Assembly: GCA_964389025.1 (NCBI GenBank) | Contig: CAYMCQ010000018.1 | Span: 1 to 61,675 of the forward strand | From: CAYMCQ01 sp964389025 | GTDB lineage: Bacteria; Verrucomicrobiota; Verrucomicrobiia; Limisphaerales; CAYMCQ01 | DNA: 61,675 nt | Direction: 5' to 3' | Shown: one piece after another, positions 35,372-43,404 of the stretch | How positions within the stretch are numbered: position 1 is the stretch's first letter | Layout: the number at the start of each line of letters is the position of its first letter | Position numbers and translations under genes: made by a program | The notes under the pieces: generated by a model | What the model saw: only the letters and a program-made list of their open reading frames with translations | Told to the model about the DNA's origin: nothing | Database searches by the model: none

Positions 35372-37314
35372 CGCCCGGCTTGCTTCTGTTGATTTCGGCT
35401 GTGGCGATGACCGCTGGTTTGCTTGCCTTCCGCGTGCCACGCATTTGGCTTCTGGCTTCACTCATCGGCGCAATCGCCGCATTCGCTGCTGCGATTTGGA
35501 TTTTAGTGACGGGCACGACGTGGGATTGGCAACCAGAATTTTTTCTCGGCGGCGAACTGGTGCATCTGCGGCTCGATGCAATCAGCGCGTTCTTCCTCGC
35601 GCTCCTGTCGCTGCTCGGCGGCGTCGGCAGTCTGTATTCGCACGCGTATTGGCCGGACAAAAAACATCCGGCGTCCGCGCCTTCGGGACGCGTGTGGTGG
35701 AACGCATTCATTGCCAGCATGGGGCTGGTGTTGCTGTCGGCGAATGGGCTGCATTTTTTGATCGCGTGGGAACTCTACACGGTCTGCGCGTATTTTTTGA
35801 TCACGCGCGAACGACAGAAACGCGAAGTGCGGCAGGCCGGCTGGCTTTATCTCGCGGCGTCGCACGCGGGGACGCTTTGCCTGTTTGCTTTTTTCGCGCT
35901 GCTTGCGTCGCGCACTGGAAGTTGGGAACTCGGCTTAATGCGAGAGCACGCTGAACTCGCGCCGCTCTTCTGGCTTGCGCTCGCAGGCTTTGGATTGAAG
36001 GCCGGAATTTTTCCGCTCCACATCTGGCTGCCATCGGCTCACGCGAACGCGCCCAGCCACGTTTCGGCAATTCTTTCCGGCGTGACGATCAAAATGGGAA
36101 TCTACGGTCTCGTGCGCTTCAGCGGCTGGCTGCCTGTGCCTGATGCAGCGGGTTGGGTCGTCGCTGCGCTCGGAGTTGTCAGCGCGGTGTTGGGCGTGGT
36201 GTTCGCGCTCGGCCAGCACGATCTCAAACGACTGCTTGCCTATCACAGCGTTGAAAACATCGGCATTATTCTCATCGGTCTTGGCTTCGCGATGATTGCG
36301 ACGGCGCACGGCAACGCGGCTTGGGGACGGCTCGCGCTCGCGGGCGGTTTGTTGCACGTCTGGAATCACGGTTTGTTCAAAGCGCTTTTATTTCTCGGCG
36401 CAGGTTCAGTTTTGCACGCGACCGGCACGCGCGAAATAAGCAGGCTCGGCGGACTCTGGCGCGCGATGCCGTGGACGGCGGGACTGTTCACGCTCGGCGC
36501 TGTGGCCATTTCAGGATTGCCGCCATTAAATGGTTTTATCAGCGAATGGCTGGTGTATCTTGGTTTGTTCGACGCGGTATCAGCGCACGGCGCAGCTTCG
36601 TGGGCGGCAATTCCAGCGGCGATTTTGCTCGCGATGACCGGCGCGCTGGCATTGGCGTGTTTCGTAAAAGTTGTAGGTGTCGTTTTTCTTGGAGTGCCGC
36701 GCAGTGAAGTCGCGGCGCACGCGCACGAAAGCAGTTGGCTCATGCGCGTGCCGATGCTCGTGCTCGGCGCGGCGTGCGCGGCAATTGCTCTTGCGCCAGT
36801 TTTTTTCTGGCCCGCCGTTGCGCGCGCCTCGGCAGAATGGCAGCCAGCCTGGACGGATTCCGCGTCACCAGCACCCTTGCTCGCACTCGGTGCGTGCAAT
36901 GTTGCCTTCGTCCTTATCGCCGTGCTGGCGGCGGCAATGCTGTGGCTGCGAGTGAAGCGCAATGGACTGAATCGCGCGGTGACGTGGGACTGCGGTTACG
37001 CTGCGCTAACGCCGCGAATGCAATACACGGCAGGGTCGTTTGCGGGAATCATCACAGGTTGGTTCGCTTGGATTTTGCGACCGCGACGGCACGCCAAGCT
37101 GCCAGAAGAAAATTTCCCTGCACGCGCGAGTTTTGAAGAACACACGCCGGAAACTGTGCTCGAACACGTCGTCGAACCAACAGGCTCAATTGTGATGCGC
37201 GTCTCGATGGCTGCCCGCCGGCTGCAACACGGACGATTGCAAGCTTACATTCTTTACCTCTTGATCGGCCTCGTGGCGCTCGCGTTAATCGCGGTGATGG
37301 GAGGCGCGAAATGA
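35368..37314 (+). CDS. hyfB: Hydrogenase-4 subunit B-like proton-pumping protein
   Basis: A 648-residue protein with about 16 membrane helices and the antiporter-like proton-pump core shared with NuoL/MrpA: GLKAGIFPLHIWLPSAHANA (the key Lys and His), SHVSAILSGVTIKMGIYGLV and LLAYHSVENIGIILIGLG. The C-terminal part with TWDCGYAALTPRMQYTAGSF and VEPTGSIVMRVSMAARRLQH is the HyfB-specific end. It would move protons or sodium driven by the redox subunits. Starts by ATGA overlap with the EIIA gene and overlaps hyfC by 4 bp. Confidence 0.93.
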   Translation: MTPGLLLLISAVAMTAGLLAFRVPRIWLLASLIGAIAAFAAAIWILVTGTTWDWQPEFFLGGELVHLRLDAISAFFLALLSLLGGVGSLYSHAYWPDKKHPASAPSGRVWWNAFIASMGLVLLSANGLHFLIAWELYTVCAYFLITRERQKREVRQAGWLYLAASHAGTLCLFAFFALLASRTGSWELGLMREHAELAPLFWLALAGFGLKAGIFPLHIWLPSAHANAPSHVSAILSGVTIKMGIYGLVRFSGWLPVPDAAGWVVAALGVVSAVLGVVFALGQHDLKRLLAYHSVENIGIILIGLGFAMIATAHGNAAWGRLALAGGLLHVWNHGLFKALLFLGAGSVLHATGTREISRLGGLWRAMPWTAGLFTLGAVAISGLPPLNGFISEWLVYLGLFDAVSAHGAASWAAIPAAILLAMTGALALACFVKVVGVVFLGVPRSEVAAHAHESSWLMRVPMLVLGAACAAIALAPVFFWPAVARASAEWQPAWTDSASPAPLLALGACNVAFVLIAVLAAAMLWLRVKRNGLNRAVTWDCGYAALTPRMQYTAGSFAGIITGWFAWILRPRRHAKLPEENFPARASFEEHTPETVLEHVVEPTGSIVMRVSMAARRLQHGRLQAYILYLLIGLVALALIAVMGGAK

Positions 37315-38219
37315 CAACCGCACTCGATCTTCTGCTGCGTCTCGTCGTCTGGCTGCTGCTCGCTCCGTTACTTCCGGGCATTATCAACAAAGTCAAAGCG
37401 TGGGTCGCGGGCCGTCGCGGGCCGCCAGTGCTGCAACTTTATTACGATCTCGCGAAGCTCTGGCGAAAAGGCGTCGTGTTGAGCACGGCGGTTTCGCCGG
37501 GTCACATCGCTGGGCCGGCAATCGCGTGGGTTGCGCTCGTTGGCGCGGCGTTGTTGTTGCCGTCTGGCACGGCGGGCGCGCCGCTGGCGTTTCGCGGCGA
37601 TGCTTTGCTTTTCGTTTATCTTTTGGCGCTGGCAAGATTCTGCATGGCAAGTGCCGCGCTGGATACTGGCTCTGCTTTCGAAGGCATGGGTGCGGCTCGC
37701 GAAGTTAGCTACGCCGTGCTTGCCGAGGCTGCAATCATCACCGCGCTGCTCGCACTCGCCGTGCAAACGAACAGCGTGTCGTTGACGACGATGCTCGCGC
37801 CATCCGCTGGAACTGGCGCGGCTTTGTTAGCGGCGGGATTGTTCGCGGTGTTACTCGCGGAAAATTGCCGCGTGCCGTTCGATGATCCGAACACGCACCT
37901 CGAACTCACGATGATCCACGAAGTCATGGTGCTCGATCACAGCGGGCCGCCGCTCGCTGCAATTTTGCACGGCGCGGCATTGAAGCTCCTTTTGTTTTCC
38001 GTGCTGCTCGCCGAGGCCGTGCTGCCAATTGGTATATTACCTCCACTCGCCGCAACTGTCGCTCTCGCGGGTTCAGTTCTCGTCATCACCGTCGGTGTTG
38101 GCTTTGTCGAATCACTTTTGGCGCGGCTGGCTTTTCGCCGCGTGCCGCTCTTGTTGACCACGGCATTTTTACTTTGCCTGTTTGCATTGTTGGTCGCGTG
38201 GAAAGGAGACCATTTGTGA
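37311..38219 (+). CDS. hyfC: Hydrogenase-4 subunit C-like (NuoH family)
   Basis: A 302-residue protein with about eight membrane helices. VKAWVAGRRGPPVLQLYYDL and AKLWRKG are the NuoH/HyfC quinone-side or interface loop, GSAFEGMGAAREVSY and VPFDDPNTHLELTMIHEVM the conserved acidic loops. It anchors the soluble arm to the membrane. Translation is coupled on both sides by 4-bp overlaps. The hyfE start that follows has a strong AAAGGAGA site inside this gene's end. Confidence 0.92.
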   Translation: MTTALDLLLRLVVWLLLAPLLPGIINKVKAWVAGRRGPPVLQLYYDLAKLWRKGVVLSTAVSPGHIAGPAIAWVALVGAALLLPSGTAGAPLAFRGDALLFVYLLALARFCMASAALDTGSAFEGMGAAREVSYAVLAEAAIITALLALAVQTNSVSLTTMLAPSAGTGAALLAAGLFAVLLAENCRVPFDDPNTHLELTMIHEVMVLDHSGPPLAAILHGAALKLLLFSVLLAEAVLPIGILPPLAATVALAGSVLVITVGVGFVESLLARLAFRRVPLLLTTAFLLCLFALLVAWKGDHL

Positions 38220-38857
38220 CCGGCACGTTGAATCTTCTCGTCGGCCTGGCGATGGGATTGAATCTCGTCGCGCTGGCGAGCAATCGTTTGCCGAGTGTCA
38301 TTCGCGCGGCGGCGATGCAAGGAATGATTCTCGGCGTTCTGCCGTTGCTGATCGAACATGAGTTTCAATGGATGGTCGGCGTCGTTGCGGTCGGCACGGT
38401 CGCTGTGAAAGGTTTCGTGATTCCAGGTTTGCTGCGGCGGGCATTGCGCGCGGCGAACATTGATCGCGAAATGCAGCCGCTGATCGGTTTCGTGCCATCG
38501 TTGCTGCTCGGCGCGGCGGCGACGATCGGAGCAGTGGCGCTGGGCAGCGCGCTGCCATTGCGTCCGGAACATGCGAACTCGCTGCTCGTGCCGGGCGCGT
38601 TCGCAACGGTCGTGTGCGGATTTCTTTTGTTGATGGCGCGAGCGAAGGCGATCTCACAAGTCTGCGGCTACTTGATTTTGGAAAATGGAATTTATTTGTT
38701 CGGCTTGCTGCTTATCAATGCAACACCGCTCCTCGTCGAAGCGGGAATTCTTCTCGACCTCACCGTGGCGGTCTTCGTGATCGGTATCATCATGGATCGC
38801 ATCCAGCGCGAGTTCGACACACTGGACACGAGCAAACTCACCGAGCTGCGCGAATGA
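38216..38857 (+). CDS. hyfE: Hydrogenase-4 subunit E-like protein
   Basis: A 213-residue membrane protein with about seven helices, of the HyfE type (NuoK-like C-terminal half: QVCGYLILENGIYLFGLLLI and LLDLTVAVFVIGIIMDRIQ). The GTG at 38216 is chosen: AAAGGAGA lies 7 nt before it and it overlaps the hyfC stop (GTGA). The C-terminus DTLDTSKLTELRE is the common family end. Its stop overlaps the ATG of hyfF. Confidence 0.92.
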   Translation: MTGTLNLLVGLAMGLNLVALASNRLPSVIRAAAMQGMILGVLPLLIEHEFQWMVGVVAVGTVAVKGFVIPGLLRRALRAANIDREMQPLIGFVPSLLLGAAATIGAVALGSALPLRPEHANSLLVPGAFATVVCGFLLLMARAKAISQVCGYLILENGIYLFGLLLINATPLLVEAGILLDLTVAVFVIGIIMDRIQREFDTLDTSKLTELRE

Positions 38858-40296
38858 AAGAAATCGTTCTCATCGCAGTTCCTTTGCTCGCGGCGGTTGC
38901 GGCATTTGCGTGGCCTTCGGAGCGAACGCGACCGTGGCTGCTGCCCATCGCCGGTGCGATTCACGCGGCGATGTCGTTGTGGCTATTGCTCGATCCGCCG
39001 ACCCTCGCAACAGGTGCGTGGCTCGGCTTCGATCCGCTGGCGCGAGCGATTTTACCGATGGTGTCGCTGCTGTTTCTCGTTTGCTCGGCTTATGGCGTCG
39101 CTTATTTGAGATTGCGCGCGGAGAGGAAAAACCGGTTGTTTATCGCCGCGTTGCTGGTGCTGCTGGGTCTTTTGAGTCTCGCGTTGCAATCGCAACATCT
39201 CGGCTTGCTTTGGGTCGCGGCGGAGGCGGCGACGCTCATCACCGTGCCGCTTCTGCACTTCAACGGAACGGCGCGCGCGTTCGAGGCGTCGTGGAAATAT
39301 CTGCTCATCGGCGGCACGGGCATCGCGCTGTCGTTGCTCGGCTCGTTCTGTCTTGGCTACGCATCGCTGCACGGCGGCGGCAGCGGCGACCTGACTTTTG
39401 CAGCGCTCGCCAAACAGGGCGCGGCGTTAACTCGTCCGTGGTTGATCGCCGCGTGGGTTTTATTGCTCGCCGGTTACGGAACGAAAATGGGTCTTGCGCC
39501 GATGCACACATGGAAGCCCGACGCTTATGGGGAAGCGCCGGGAATCATCGGCGCGGTGATGGCAGGCGGAATGACGACGATGGCGTTCGTCGCGGTGCTG
39601 CGAGTGAAACAAGTCGTGGACGCAGCAGGCGCGAGCGCAATGACAGAACGCACGCTTCTGGCGTTCGGACTATTTTCGATGCTCGTAGCCGCGCTGTTTT
39701 TGCTCGGCACGCCGGACTTCAAACGGATGCTGGCCTATTCGAGCGTCGAGCACATGGGAATTCTCACCGTCGGCGCGGCGCTCGGCGGCGCGGGAATCTG
39801 GGCGGCGCTGTTTCACGTCTGGAACAACAGCCTGACGAAGGGCGCGTTGTTCTTGAGCGCAGGAAATATTCATCGCGCAGCGGGCGCGCGAAAAGAGAAT
39901 GAAGTTGCCGGCATGGCGTGGCGCGCGCCGATGTCGTCGCGAATATTCATTGCAGGATTGCTGGCTGTGACTGCGTTGCCGCCGTTCGGCCCGTTCTTCA
40001 GCGAACTGCGAATCGTGCGCGCGGCGTTCGAGACCGGGAGCACTTTCACTGCGGTCGCGTTTCTCGGCTGCTTATTGTTTGCTTTCTTCGGACTGACGCG
40101 CCTGGCGTTCAACATCGTGGATGGACGGCCTCGCGCCGCCGCGCGCGCAGCGAGCAACCGCTTCCGTGAAACGCCCGGAGTCATTTTGCCGCCGCTGATT
40201 TTTTTAGGGTGCTCACTGTGGCTGGGGCTTGCCACGCCATCGCTGCTGCAGGAAACGTGGAGCGCGGCGGCGAAACTTTTGTTCCCGACGCCATGA
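38854..40296 (+). CDS. hyfF: Hydrogenase-4 subunit F-like proton-pumping protein
   Basis: A 480-residue antiporter-like subunit with about 14 helices: GYGTKMGLAPMHTWKPDAYG has the conserved Lys and His, LAYSSVEHMGILTVGAALGG and HVWNNSLTKGALFLSAGNIH are the pump signatures. HyfF-type proteins pair with HyfE. The ATG overlaps the end of hyfE (ATGA), and its own stop overlaps the ATG of hyfG. A longer upstream frame (from 38614) is out of register with hyfE and is rejected as the start. Confidence 0.93.
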   Translation: MKEIVLIAVPLLAAVAAFAWPSERTRPWLLPIAGAIHAAMSLWLLLDPPTLATGAWLGFDPLARAILPMVSLLFLVCSAYGVAYLRLRAERKNRLFIAALLVLLGLLSLALQSQHLGLLWVAAEAATLITVPLLHFNGTARAFEASWKYLLIGGTGIALSLLGSFCLGYASLHGGGSGDLTFAALAKQGAALTRPWLIAAWVLLLAGYGTKMGLAPMHTWKPDAYGEAPGIIGAVMAGGMTTMAFVAVLRVKQVVDAAGASAMTERTLLAFGLFSMLVAALFLLGTPDFKRMLAYSSVEHMGILTVGAALGGAGIWAALFHVWNNSLTKGALFLSAGNIHRAAGARKENEVAGMAWRAPMSSRIFIAGLLAVTALPPFGPFFSELRIVRAAFETGSTFTAVAFLGCLLFAFFGLTRLAFNIVDGRPRAAARAASNRFRETPGVILPPLIFLGCSLWLGLATPSLLQETWSAAAKLLFPTP

Positions 40297-41774
40297 AGAC
40301 GTCGCAACAGTTCACATTGTTGAGCAACGGCACGAGCTTGCCGTGGGCGGAAGTGCCGGAATGGCGGACGGATGAATTCGTCGCCGCGACCGCGAGTGAA
40401 CTTGATCGCGGCGGACGACTGTGCGCGTGGTTTGGCGTGCCGGAAGGATTGGCAACAAGGCTCGTCGCAGTCGTGGCTTTCGATGGCGACAACACGCTTG
40501 CCGTCGGTCGCAGCGCGCCGGTGACAAAATCGTCTCCATCGCTGACGCTTCAACATCCTCAGGCGCATTTGTTCGAGCGCGAAGTTTGGGAACAATACGG
40601 CCTCGTGCCCGAAGGTCATCCGTGGTTGAAGCCAGTGCGACGGCAAAACGGCAACCATCCAGCGATGGGGAAATTTTTTCAAGTTTACGGTCGCGAAGTT
40701 CACGAAGTCGCTGTCGGGCCGGTCCACGCTGGCGTCATCGAGCCGGGACATTTTCGTTTTCAATGTAACGGCGAAGACGTGTTGCATCTTGAAATCGCAC
40801 TTGGCTATCAGCATCGCGGCGCGGAGGAAGCGTTGGCGGGCGGGCCACATCGCGCGACGATGAGCCAGATGGAAACCGTGGCGGGCGACACGACCATCGG
40901 CCACGCGACGGCTTATGCAACCGTGCTCGAAGCACTCGCCGGAACAGAAGCGCCGTTGCGCGCGCAATGGTTGCGGGCAATCGCGCTCGAGTTGGAACGG
41001 CTCGCCAATCACACTGGCGACCTCGGCGCGCTCGCGGGGGACGTGGCTTTTCTACCAACTTCTGCCGCGTGCGGAAAACTTCGCGGCGACTTCCTGAATC
41101 TCACCGCGTTGATTTGTGGAAATCGTTTTGGTCGTGGCATCGTTCGTCCGGGTGGTTGCCGTCACGATTTGGAAACGGAGCAAAACGCGCAACTGCTTGA
41201 AAAACTTCCTTCGGCGCTTGCTGAAACGGATGAAGCCGCCGAATGGCTTTGGGACGCGAACTCGGTCCGTGCGCGTTTTGAAAGCACTGGCACTGTCTCC
41301 GCCGAACAAGCGAATGAGATTGGACTGGTCGGCGTCGCCGCGCGAGCGTCCGGTCTTGTTCGTGACGTGCGCTTCGATCATCCGGCGGGCTGGCATCGTT
41401 TTGCGCAGATGCCCGTCGCGGTCTGGCCGGGCGGTGACGTGTTCGCGCGCGCGCGTGTTCGTTGGCTGGAGATTCAGCGTTCTGGAAAGTTTCTTGAAGA
41501 ACAACTGGCCTCGCCACCGGAGGGAGAAATGCGCGGCGACGCGGGAAAGCCTGCGCCCGACACACTCGCGGTCGCATTGGTTGAAGGCTGGCGCGGCGAG
41601 GTTTGTCACGTTGCGCTGACGGACGCGGCTGGAAAATTCCGTCGCTATAAAATTATTGATCCATCGTTTCACAACTGGACGGGGCTGGCGCTGGCGTTGC
41701 GCGGGCAGGCGATTTCGGATTTTCCGCTGTGCAACAAAAGTTTCAACCTGTCCTACTGCGGTTTTGATCTCTGA
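40293..41774 (+). CDS. hyfG: Hydrogenase-4 large subunit-like protein without NiFe cysteines (Ehr type)
   Basis: A 493-residue protein fusing a NuoC-like N-terminal domain (to about 130, with LFEREVWEQYGLVPEGHPWL) and a NuoD/NiFe large-subunit domain. The L1 motif (VCGIC in E. coli HycE) is here VAGDT, with Ala197 and Thr200 in place of the ligands. The C-terminal L2 motif (DPCxSC) is here SFNLSYCGFDL, with Ser487 and Gly490 in place of the two cysteines. All four NiFe ligands are missing. The His/Arg framework (ALGYQHRGAEEAL, DPSFHNW) remains. This pattern fits energy-converting hydrogenase-related complexes, whose substrate is unknown. No NiFe maturation gene is seen. Confidence 0.9.
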   Translation: MKTSQQFTLLSNGTSLPWAEVPEWRTDEFVAATASELDRGGRLCAWFGVPEGLATRLVAVVAFDGDNTLAVGRSAPVTKSSPSLTLQHPQAHLFEREVWEQYGLVPEGHPWLKPVRRQNGNHPAMGKFFQVYGREVHEVAVGPVHAGVIEPGHFRFQCNGEDVLHLEIALGYQHRGAEEALAGGPHRATMSQMETVAGDTTIGHATAYATVLEALAGTEAPLRAQWLRAIALELERLANHTGDLGALAGDVAFLPTSAACGKLRGDFLNLTALICGNRFGRGIVRPGGCRHDLETEQNAQLLEKLPSALAETDEAAEWLWDANSVRARFESTGTVSAEQANEIGLVGVAARASGLVRDVRFDHPAGWHRFAQMPVAVWPGGDVFARARVRWLEIQRSGKFLEEQLASPPEGEMRGDAGKPAPDTLAVALVEGWRGEVCHVALTDAAGKFRRYKIIDPSFHNWTGLALALRGQAISDFPLCNKSFNLSYCGFDL

Positions 41775-41777
41775 ACC

Positions 41778-42575
41778 ATGTTTGCCCACGAAACTATCCT
41801 GCATCGGCTGAAACACGGCTGCCAGACAATGGCCTATCCGAAAGGCGTAGCGCCTGAGTTGCCGGATCGTCACGGCGGCGCGTTGCGAGTGGACGCGGCT
41901 AAGTGCGTTGAGAATTGTAACGCGTGCGTTCCCATTTGTCCGACTGAAGCGATTACGCGCGCGCCGGGAAACCCAGTCGCGCTCGATTTGGGTCGTTGTG
42001 TTTTTTGCGCCGAGTGTATTGAAGCGTGTCCGGCTCACGCCATCACGCATACGGGCGATCATCGAATGGCCACGCGACGACGCGACGATTTGATTCTCGG
42101 CAAACCTGGCGAGGAACAAGTTCGCCTCGCCGCTGCGCTCGATGAAAAGTTGCGGAAACTTTTTGGCCGTTCGCTGCGGTTGCGTCAGGTGAGCGCAGGC
42201 GGCTGCAACGCTTGCGAAGCTGATGTGAACGTGCTGAACACAATCGGCTGGGACTTGGGACGTTTTGGAATTCAATTTGTCGCATCACCGCGTCATGCAG
42301 ACGGCTTGCTCATCACCGGCGCGGTGAGTCGCAACATGGAACTGGCGTTGAAGAAAACTTACGACGCCGTGCCGCCGCCGAAAATTGTCATCGCGGTCGG
42401 CGCGTGCGCGATTGCCGGCGGCCCGTTCGTGGGCCATCTGCAAATTCTGAACGGCGCAAGCTCCGTTGTGCCGGTGGATTTATTCATTCCGGGTTGCCCG
42501 CCGCATCCGCTGACGATTTTGGATGGTTTGCTGTGTTTGTTGGACAAGCTCGGCGAACGCTCGCGTCAGTCCTGA
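41778..42575 (+). CDS. Fused ferredoxin / NuoB-like small subunit (HyfH-HyfI type)
   Basis: A 265-residue protein. Residues 40-90 carry two 4Fe-4S clusters: Cys43, 47, 50, 54 in CVENCNACVPICP (first spacing is three, not two) and Cys74, 77, 80, 84 in CVFCAECIEACP. Residues 135-265 are the NuoB/HycG-like domain with cluster ligands Cys143 and Cys146 (GGCNACEADV), Cys210 (VGACAIAGG) and Cys240 (PGCPPHP). In most systems these are separate genes. It would pass electrons between an unknown donor and the active-site region of the large subunit. It starts 3 bp after hyfG and converges with rex, overlapping it by 10 bp. Confidence 0.9.
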   Translation: MFAHETILHRLKHGCQTMAYPKGVAPELPDRHGGALRVDAAKCVENCNACVPICPTEAITRAPGNPVALDLGRCVFCAECIEACPAHAITHTGDHRMATRRRDDLILGKPGEEQVRLAAALDEKLRKLFGRSLRLRQVSAGGCNACEADVNVLNTIGWDLGRFGIQFVASPRHADGLLITGAVSRNMELALKKTYDAVPPPKIVIAVGACAIAGGPFVGHLQILNGASSVVPVDLFIPGCPPHPLTILDGLLCLLDKLGERSRQS

Positions 42576-43198
42576 ATGAAGTAACTGAGGTTCTCCAGCT
42601 CGATGGCGAGGTTGACGTTATTGACCATCACATCTTCCGGCACGGTCAGAACGATTGGCGCGAAATTCAAAATTCCTGTGACGCCGAGTTGCACGAGCGA
42701 GTTCGTGACTTCCTGCGCAACGGCCGCGGGCACTGTGAGAATTGCCATCTTCGCGTGCGTCTCGCGAAGATAGTCGGCGAGCCTGTCCATTCCTAAAACG
42801 GGCTGGGAGAATTTTTTGTCGCGCTTGCGTTTCGGCTCGATGTCGAACGCGGCGACGATTTCAAAACCTTCCTTCTCGAATCCGCGATACGAAAGCAGCG
42901 CCGAACCCAAATCGCCAACGCCAATCAAAACCACCGGCTGCAAACTCGTCGTGCCGAGTTCGTCGGAGATCATTCTGGAAAGCTCCGCAACGTCGTAGCC
43001 AAGCCCGCGCGTGCCGAACTGGCCGAAGTAGGTGAGGTCTTTGCGAAGCTGGGTTGGTTTCACGCCCGCGACTTTTGCCAGCGCTTCGCTGGAAACGGTC
43101 TGGATGTTGTTTTCCTTCAGGCGCGCGAGGCAGCGCAGATAAACCGAGAGCCGGTAAATCGTTTTGCGCGGAATGATGGGGCGGTCGGTGCGTTTCAA
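42566..43198 (-). CDS. rex: Redox-sensing transcriptional repressor Rex
   Basis: A 210-residue protein of usual length. The N-terminal winged helix is seen in RKTIYRLSVYLRCLARLKEN and VSSEALAKVAGVKPTQLRKD followed by LTYFGQFGTRGLGYDV. The Rossmann domain has VVLIGVGDLGSALLSYRGF for NAD(H) binding and the C-terminal NNVNLAIELENLSYFIQD helix that swaps in the dimer. Rex represses fermentation and respiratory genes when NADH is low and leaves DNA when NADH rises. Convergent overlap with the last gene of the hyf-like operon suggests, but does not prove, a regulatory link. Confidence 0.96.
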   Translation of the reverse strand: MKRTDRPIIPRKTIYRLSVYLRCLARLKENNIQTVSSEALAKVAGVKPTQLRKDLTYFGQFGTRGLGYDVAELSRMISDELGTTSLQPVVLIGVGDLGSALLSYRGFEKEGFEIVAAFDIEPKRKRDKKFSQPVLGMDRLADYLRETHAKMAILTVPAAVAQEVTNSLVQLGVTGILNFAPIVLTVPEDVMVNNVNLAIELENLSYFIQD

Positions 43199-43245
43199 GT
43201 TGCTCGCAAAGTAATCGAATCAAAGTCAACGGCAAGCGGAACTCA

Positions 43246-43404
43246 TGGGTGGAACAGGCGTCTCGCCTGTCAAATTCGGCGTCCCGCCGAATTTCGTCGT
43301 GAGAGTATGGGCATGTGGTGATGGACAATAAAAGCAGTTGTTGGCTCGCACGACGGATTCCGGCGGGACGCCGGAATCAACAGGCCAGAGGCCTGTGCCA
43401 CCCT
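43246..43404. repeat. Family E compound palindrome
   Basis: It begins GGGTGGAACAGGCGTCTCGC and ends CAACAGGCCAGAGGCCTGTGCCACCC, with inner hairpins (TTCGGCGTCCCGCCGAA; TTCCGGCGGGACGCCGGAA). The overall plan matches 26510-26705. It abuts the stop codon of the PSD1 gene. Confidence 0.85.

Noticed and set aside
32870..37314. A DabA/DabB-type inorganic carbon accumulation system
   Set aside because: There is a SulP carrier and a NuoL-like subunit, but no DUF2309 (DabA) gene, and the other subunits are of hydrogenase-4 type.
40293..42575. A true NiFe hydrogenase
   Set aside because: All four NiFe cysteine ligands are missing in the large subunit and no maturation or protease gene is near.
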